Source: CAVWUA01 sp963758025 (lineage in GTDB: Bacteria > Planctomycetota > Planctomycetia > Isosphaerales > Isosphaeraceae). Taken from it: DNA of 64,000 bases. The stretch lies in contig CAVWUA010000007.1 in the NCBI GenBank assembly GCA_963758025.1, positions 273,342 to 337,341 on the forward strand. Reading direction: 5' to 3'. The notes below the pieces were generated by a model that had not been told where the DNA came from, made no database searches, and saw nothing but the letters and a program-made list of their open reading frames with translations. The position numbers and the translations under genes were made by a program. Shown piece by piece: positions 59,358 to 64,000 of the stretch (within the stretch, counting starts at the first letter, position 1; every line of letters begins with the position of its first letter).

Positions 59358-61143
59358 ATGTTCCGCAAATGGCGAAGGATAACGACCATTGCGGCGATTG
59401 TCTGGGGGGGATTTCTGCTCGGTGGCAACCTCCGAGCGCAGCAATCCTTACCCGATCCGCTGCCCCCGCCACCGTCAACGCCCGCCGCCGGGGCGGCGAC
59501 CGCTGCTTCCTCGGGGGATGACGAGACGAAGACCTTGCTGCGGCAAATGCAGCAGCAGTTGAAGGATCAGGTCCAGCAGATTAACGACCTGAAGAACCAG
59601 GTCCAGACGCTTCAGGACCAGGCGAAGCAGAAGGACGACGAGGTGCAGAAAAAGAAGCAGGACGAGGAACAGAAAAAGGAAATCGCCAGCCGCGATAAGC
59701 TCTTTCCCGGCGCCGACCGGGGCGAAAGACCGCTCGGCAACGATCCCCGACGCGGCACCGCGGGTGCCTCGGGCGTCGGCACCGGGTTCGCCGGGCCGCA
59801 GGCCGGTTTCGGCCCGACGGGAAGCTGGTCGCGGCGGCCCCGTCGACGACAACTTCCCGCTCGAAGCCGGCGTACGTCTACAACCAGGGCGGCGGCGCCT
59901 TCTCCCTGGCTGACCCCGACAAGGAGTTCACGCTCTACCTCCAGAACCAGTTCACGTTCGACGGCACCTTCTACGACCGCCAGGGGCTGCCGACGCAGGA
60001 AAAAGGATTCAACATTCCTTTCCAGCGTACTTATCTGTACGGCAATATCACACGATACTGGGAATACCAGTTATCCGAAGAGGCATTCCTCGGTCAGTTC
60101 AACTTGCTCGACATGTTCGTCAATATCCACTACGACGACCGGATGATGTTCCGGTTCGGCAAGTACGTCAGCCCATTCTTGCTGGAATACTGCGCCTTCT
60201 CGCCCGCGTGGGAGCCGGTGATCACCAACTCGCCGCTGTTCCAGTACGCCGCCCGCCGTCAGACCGGTGCGATGGTCTGGGGTAAGCTGTTCGACTACAA
60301 GCTCCAGTACATGGCCGGCATCTTCAACGGCCCGAACGGCTTCTACTTCGACCTCGACAAGCAACAAGGACTTCGCCGGCGCGGTGACGTATCACCCCGT
60401 TCAAGGGGGACGGCATCTGGTGGCTCGACAGCCTGGGCTTCGGGGCAAGCATGCAGGTCGGCTGGGAGAACTACTTGCTGAACATCGGCCAGCGCGATCC
60501 GAATCCTCGTGACCAGCTTCGGCGTCGGCGAGCCGACGACCAACGCTCGATCGTCACCTCCTCCGGCGTGCCGTTCTTCACGCTTCGCCAACAACGTTGC
60601 GGCGAACGGGCGCAGCGGACCAAGGTCGCGCCCCACTTCTTCTGGCTCGGCCGGTTCAGCCTCCAGGCGGAATACATGTACCAGACCCGGCAGCTGGCCA
60701 ACGGCCAACGCACGGGGTTCTGCGAACACCCACGCCTATTACGTCAACGCCTCGTACTTCCTGACCGGCGAGCGGTACAACGGCGACGGCACCGGGAGCT
60801 ACACCCCGATCTCGCCGATCCGCCCGCTGATGCCCGCCCGCGGCCAGTGGGGCCCCGGGGCCTGGGAAGCTGGCCACCCAGTTCTCGCAGATCTTCCTCA
60901 CCAACCAGCAACTCCAGGACGAGCTCGTCGCCGCCAAGGGCCCGAACGCCACGCGGCTGGACCAGCTCATGGTCGGCGTGAACTGGTGGCCGGTGAAGTG
61001 GGCTCGGCTCAGCTTCGACTGGGTCTATGATAGCACTTCAACTCAGCCGATCCCCGCCGGTGGTTTGACCCACCCGAACAACCCGACCCCAATACGATGG
61101 ACAACTTCAACATCTTCTGGACCCGCGTGGCCTGTTCTTCTGA
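59358..61143 (+). CDS. OprO/OprP-type porin with N-terminal coiled coil (several frameshifts)
   Basis: Outer-membrane channel of the phosphate-selective porin family. ATG 59358 follows GGAGGTCACG. The leader MFRKWRRITTIAAIVWGGFL is followed by a Gln/Lys/Glu coiled coil (QVQQINDLKNQVQTLQDQAK) for trimerisation. Breaks start near 59830. The barrel reads FTLYLQNQFTFDGTFYDRQG, MMFRFGKYVSPFLLEYC, FDYKLQYMAGIFNGPNGFYF, FFWLGRFSLQAEYMYQTRQL and GVNWWPVKWARLSFDW. The true end is FNIFWTRVALFF at 61143. About 594 residues. At least five frame corrections. Confidence 0.82.
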
Positions 61144-61521
61144 TCGCGCTGGTCCAGACCGAACCGCCAGGATCGCGTGGTCCGAAATGAGAAAATGTCC
61201 CAGGCCATCAGCGAACGGGATGGCCTCGACTTAAAATCCGCCGGTAACCACGCGTCCAGGTTCGGGAACAACCCTTCAATCTCTCGCCACTCCTCAGTAC
61301 GGACAATACCAGGCTGGCTCTGCCGCCAGCCCTCTCGGAACATCCGATCCCACGTCCATCGTTTTTCCCGACGCTTGCTCCATCCTGCGGAATAATGGAA
61401 GAGGCTGAGGCCTGATCGGCGCGGTTCGATCCAGTCTCGGTGCCTCGTCGCGACCCTCTCCTTCCGGGGAATTTCTGGGGGGCCGCGTGGAGCCTCGATC
61501 CTGCGGATGGGAGCGTACTGG
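61144..61521. other. Region without a confident gene
   Basis: 378 bp between the porin end and the next exported protein. An open minus-strand frame (61107-61574) reads WTWDRMFREGWRQSQPGIVR and similar stretches but overlaps both neighbours, has no clear ribosome site and is not recognised. No hairpin or RNA gene seen. Confidence 0.4.
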
Positions 61522-61900
61522 ATGCAATCGTTTTCGAAAATCTTGCGGATCATCCCGCTGTTGGTTTTGCTCACAACAAGCTTCGGCGTCGGAATCTCAG
61601 CACGAGCTCAGGGTTGGGATTACGGACGAAACATGTTTGGCTTTGCTGCAACGCCCGCCGGGAGGCGTCTGGAGTAGTTATTACCACCCCGACTTCGATC
61701 CGGATGCCTGGTATCCGGCCATCACAGGCAACCTCTCCCATCGAACCGCCTTCGTACCTCGGGACGCTCGGATCGTCTATCCCCCGAGCGGTGGGATCAT
61801 CGTCCGTTCTTCTCCGGGACCCTTCTCCACTCATTCTCACGCGATGCCCTATCATCCGACCTTCGGTCGAAGAAAGCGACCGATTGTCAATCGATGGTGA
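61522..61900 (+). CDS. Small exported protein (one frameshift)
   Basis: ATG 61522 with GGGAG 10 nt upstream begins MQSFSKILRIIPLLVLLTTS, a clear leader cleaved near ARAQG; this frame closes after about 52 codons. A break near 61660 leads to GGVWSSYYHPDFDPDAWYP, AITGNLSHRTAFVPRDARIV and the end GRRKRPIVNRW. About 125 residues. It is Tyr/Pro/His-rich like the protein at 58599. Unknown function. Confidence 0.6.
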
Positions 61901-62482
61901 TCCGCCACGCTCAGGATCTCACGATCTTCCAGGCGGAGCTTCCCGGCCGGGGCTCTCGGTCATCATGACGATCCAGGTCGCGGGGCTCCGAAGCCTTCGC
62001 TACCGGTAGGCAGAGCGTCGAACGGGTATCCCCCCGATATGCGACCTGCCGGTTGGTCCATCCCTTGTCCAATCGCTCGGTTGATTCTGACAAAGATTCC
62101 CGAACCGAGAGTGATCTCGCACACGGTGCTCGTCGTGGCGCCGACGCGGCTCCGGGCGGAAGACATGCTCCGCCAGACAGACAATCCCCACGTCTACGCA
62201 ACGTCGATCGAGCGGTGCCTGGTGGACCCGTGGGGCGGGCACTGGCGGAACGGGCGGGGTGAGGAAGGAGGTGTGGCGAAGACTGGTGCGTAAGATGTTG
62301 CGTTACCCGTTGCCTTGCCTGTTGCGTTCCTTGTCGTCAACGCAACAGCCAGTCGGGAGGCTACCCATGTATCGAGGTAGGCCCGAGGAGAACGAGACGT
62401 TGAGGAGGCAGAGTTCGAACTTCGAACGAGACGCGTTGCCGAGCGACTGGCCGAGAGCGACGTGCCCTGCTATTAGCCAGTA
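61901..62482. other. Intergenic stretch, nothing recognised
   Basis: About 580 bp before the insertion sequence. Short open frames on both strands, for example GSGIFVRINRAIGQGMD on the minus strand (61963-62184), have no ribosome site and no known relative. Possibly a decayed gene. Confidence 0.4.
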
Positions 62483-62483
62483 G

Positions 62484-63999
62484 TTTCGACTCTGTAGCAA
62501 GGAAATCGGGCCATCCCACTCACGCGGCCCGTGCCTTGTGCAGGGTGTGAGTCGTCTCGTCTCGGCTCGGCCGTCACCCTGACGCTCTCGCTGCAGGTCC
62601 AGAGCCAACCGTCCTTCGATTGCGCGGCGGGTCCGGACCCGATAGACCGTCTTCTGCATCTTCCGGTACCGTCGATTCCCACGCTCCACCGCGTTCGACG
62701 TTGCCCCCAGCAAACGCTCGTCCAGGAACACCAACGCCTTCTCCAGCCCCGGAGCCAGCAGCTTTTTCAACGCCACGCGGAGCCGGCCGAACCGCCGCAG
62801 CCGGGACCGCAGCTTCGCCAGCTTGGCCAGCGCCGTGTCCGTCCGGCATCGCCGGTCGAACAGCCGGTAGACCTCCTCCATCAACTCACGGAGGACGCGA
62901 GCTCAGGCAGGCCGCGCGTGACCCGCAGCAACGTCCGCCGCTCACCCGGGCTGAGCCGCCGCTGCACGAACAGGTACCGGTGCTCGAACAACGCACCGAC
63001 TTTCTGCTCGATGCGTTTCTTCCGCCGTGCCAGGCGTCGGGCCGCTTTCGTGGGCCGGCCACGCGGCAGCTTGGGCTTGCCGGCGGTCCGTTCCTTGCGG
63101 ACCTTGGCCACAGCACCGAGGACCGCCCTGGTCAGCTCGCGCAGGACGTGGAATGTGCAGACCTGATGGGGACCGCCGTCGAAGACCGCGGCGATCGGCT
63201 CGGGGTACAACGACGAGCCGTCGGTCGTGACCCCGCGGACGCTCAGGCCCCGTACCTCCAACGCCCGCTGGAAGCGACGGAAGAACGTCTCGACATCCTT
63301 GGCCGTCGGGCGCTGGCTCAGCACCTGGTAGGCGAGCCGCTTGAAGGTGCGGTTGTCGACGATCGACAGGATGCAGAAGGGGTCCGTCATACAGCTCATC
63401 AGCGGCAAGGAAGCCCGAGAAATCCGCCAATGACCCAGTCGAAGGGCTCGGTCTCGGATTGTCGCGCGGCCTCGACCCAGTTCTGGATCGTGGCGTCGGG
63501 GACGAAGACGCGATGATCCCGCCAGAGGCTCCAGCTGGCGGTGCAATCGAAAGGCCGTCCTCGACGACCAGCCGGACGGCGGTGTCGACGACACGTCGGG
63601 TGTAGTGGCTACCGCGATCGGCCAGGTCGGTCATGTCGACGTTGAAGTACTTGCGACAGGCGCGTGCGGTAGTGCCGGGAGTAGATCACGATGAGGTCTC
63701 GGGGCCGACCGGTGCGGGTGTCGCTGAGGTCGTGGAGGGTGCGGCGGCCCCGACTATCGCGGTAGGAACTGTGGCCGCATCGTGGGCAAGGACGCCGGCG
63801 GTAGTTGCGGCTCCGGCCGGTGACGAGGGGTTGGGGCAGATCCTCGATGGGGCGTGATGCCTTCGGTGGGATCGGGGTCGGTATTGGCCAGGTCCGGCAC
63901 GGTGATGCTCCTGAAAGAAGGGTCCTATCAGGTTATATGCCTGAAGCTGCGCTAAATGTTCACGGGTTTGGCCCGATTCCATGCTATAGACTCGCGAAG
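62484..63999. mobile_element. Insertion sequence ending at the window edge
   Basis: About 1.5 kb with imperfect inverted ends of roughly 30 bp: the left reads ACTCTGTAGCAAGGAAATCG then GGCCA, and the right, reversed, reads AGTCTATAGCATGGAATCGG then GCCA. The right end finishes one base before the end of the window, so the flank and any target duplication cannot be tested. Confidence 0.75.
62520..63900 (-). CDS. DDE-type transposase (several frameshifts)
   Basis: GTG 63900 has AGGAG 7 nt upstream (MPDLANTDPDPTEGITPHRG). A Cys-rich N-terminal zinc module in the next frame (CPRCGHSSYRDS) is followed by MTDLADRGSHYTRRVVDTAV, then the catalytic domain: PFCILSIVDNRTFKRLAY (first Asp), RGVTTDGSSLYPEPIAAVF (second Asp), HQVCTFHVLRELTRAVLG, and ATSNAVERGNRRYRKMQKTV (last Glu). 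The true end is HTLHKARAA at 62520. At least four breaks. About 460 residues. A family common in planctomycetes; I cannot give an IS family name with certainty. Confidence 0.75.
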
Positions 64000-64000
64000 T

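Noticed and set aside
61107..61574. Minus-strand open frame of 155 codons
   Set aside because: It overlaps the porin end and the leader of the next exported protein, lacks a ribosome site and is not recognised.

Overview
The window reads as a stretch of a high-GC planctomycete chromosome, most likely near the family Isosphaeraceae. This is inferred from gene content and not from a marker gene. The pointers are the hpnC-hpnD-hpnE squalene operon, two DUF1080 proteins, a DUF1559-like pseudopilin domain fused to an anti-sigma segment, short Tat-type leaders, an NPY-type N-terminus on a membrane protein, and transposase families common in that phylum.

Layout. 1-9.2 kb, minus strand: the 5' part of glgC, a small unknown protein, a CzcB/CzcA-type RND metal efflux pair, and a membrane protein with a spermidine-synthase-like C-terminus. 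9.6-11.2 kb, plus strand: an ECF sigma factor and its putative membrane anti-sigma partner. 11.2-22.1 kb, mostly minus: NUDIX hydrolase and aminotransferase, universal stress protein, IlvE, a LolD/LolC-type ABC exporter, LysS, a VOC protein, a LarA-like protein, DUF1080 and a methyltransferase. 22.4-32 kb: AI-2E-type permease, aldo/keto reductase, stress-type protein, topoisomerase IB, HAD phosphatase, GNAT, enolase-superfamily protein and a second DUF1080. 32.2-35.6 kb: hpnCDE, three genes joined by 4-nt overlaps, which make squalene from farnesyl diphosphate. 35.6-44.1 kb: paralogous ABC permeases, an adenylate kinase, a large secreted esterase-like protein and a complete ABC-2 ATPase/permease pair. 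44.2-47.1 kb: XRE regulator, an AT-richer unknown gene, a GDPD phosphodiesterase coupled to a Gly/Tyr-rich exported protein, and tRNA-Arg(CCG). 47.4-51.8 kb: a SEC-C protein with an E2-like N-terminus, followed by a nest of insertion sequences. 52-57.4 kb: a ureABCFGD urease operon on the minus strand with no ureE. 57.8-61.9 kb: small exported proteins and an OprO/P-type porin. 62.5-64 kb: another insertion sequence that ends almost exactly at the window edge.

Many genes are interrupted by single-base indels, although protein similarity continues in the next frame and catalytic residues are kept. The 52-61 kb part is worst (ureC alone needs about ten corrections). Long conserved genes such as lysS, the LolC-type permease, hpnE and topoisomerase IB are clean. 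This looks more like uncorrected indels in the assembly than genuine decay, but the sequence alone cannot prove it. Where a gene needs such corrections, its coordinates span the whole reconstructed gene.

The least explained parts are the E2-like/SEC-C gene and its truncated upstream partner between tRNA-Arg and the IS nest, the XRE gene with a perfect TGCAACA palindrome and its AT-rich neighbour, and the sigma/anti-sigma pair with a pseudopilin-like sensor part.
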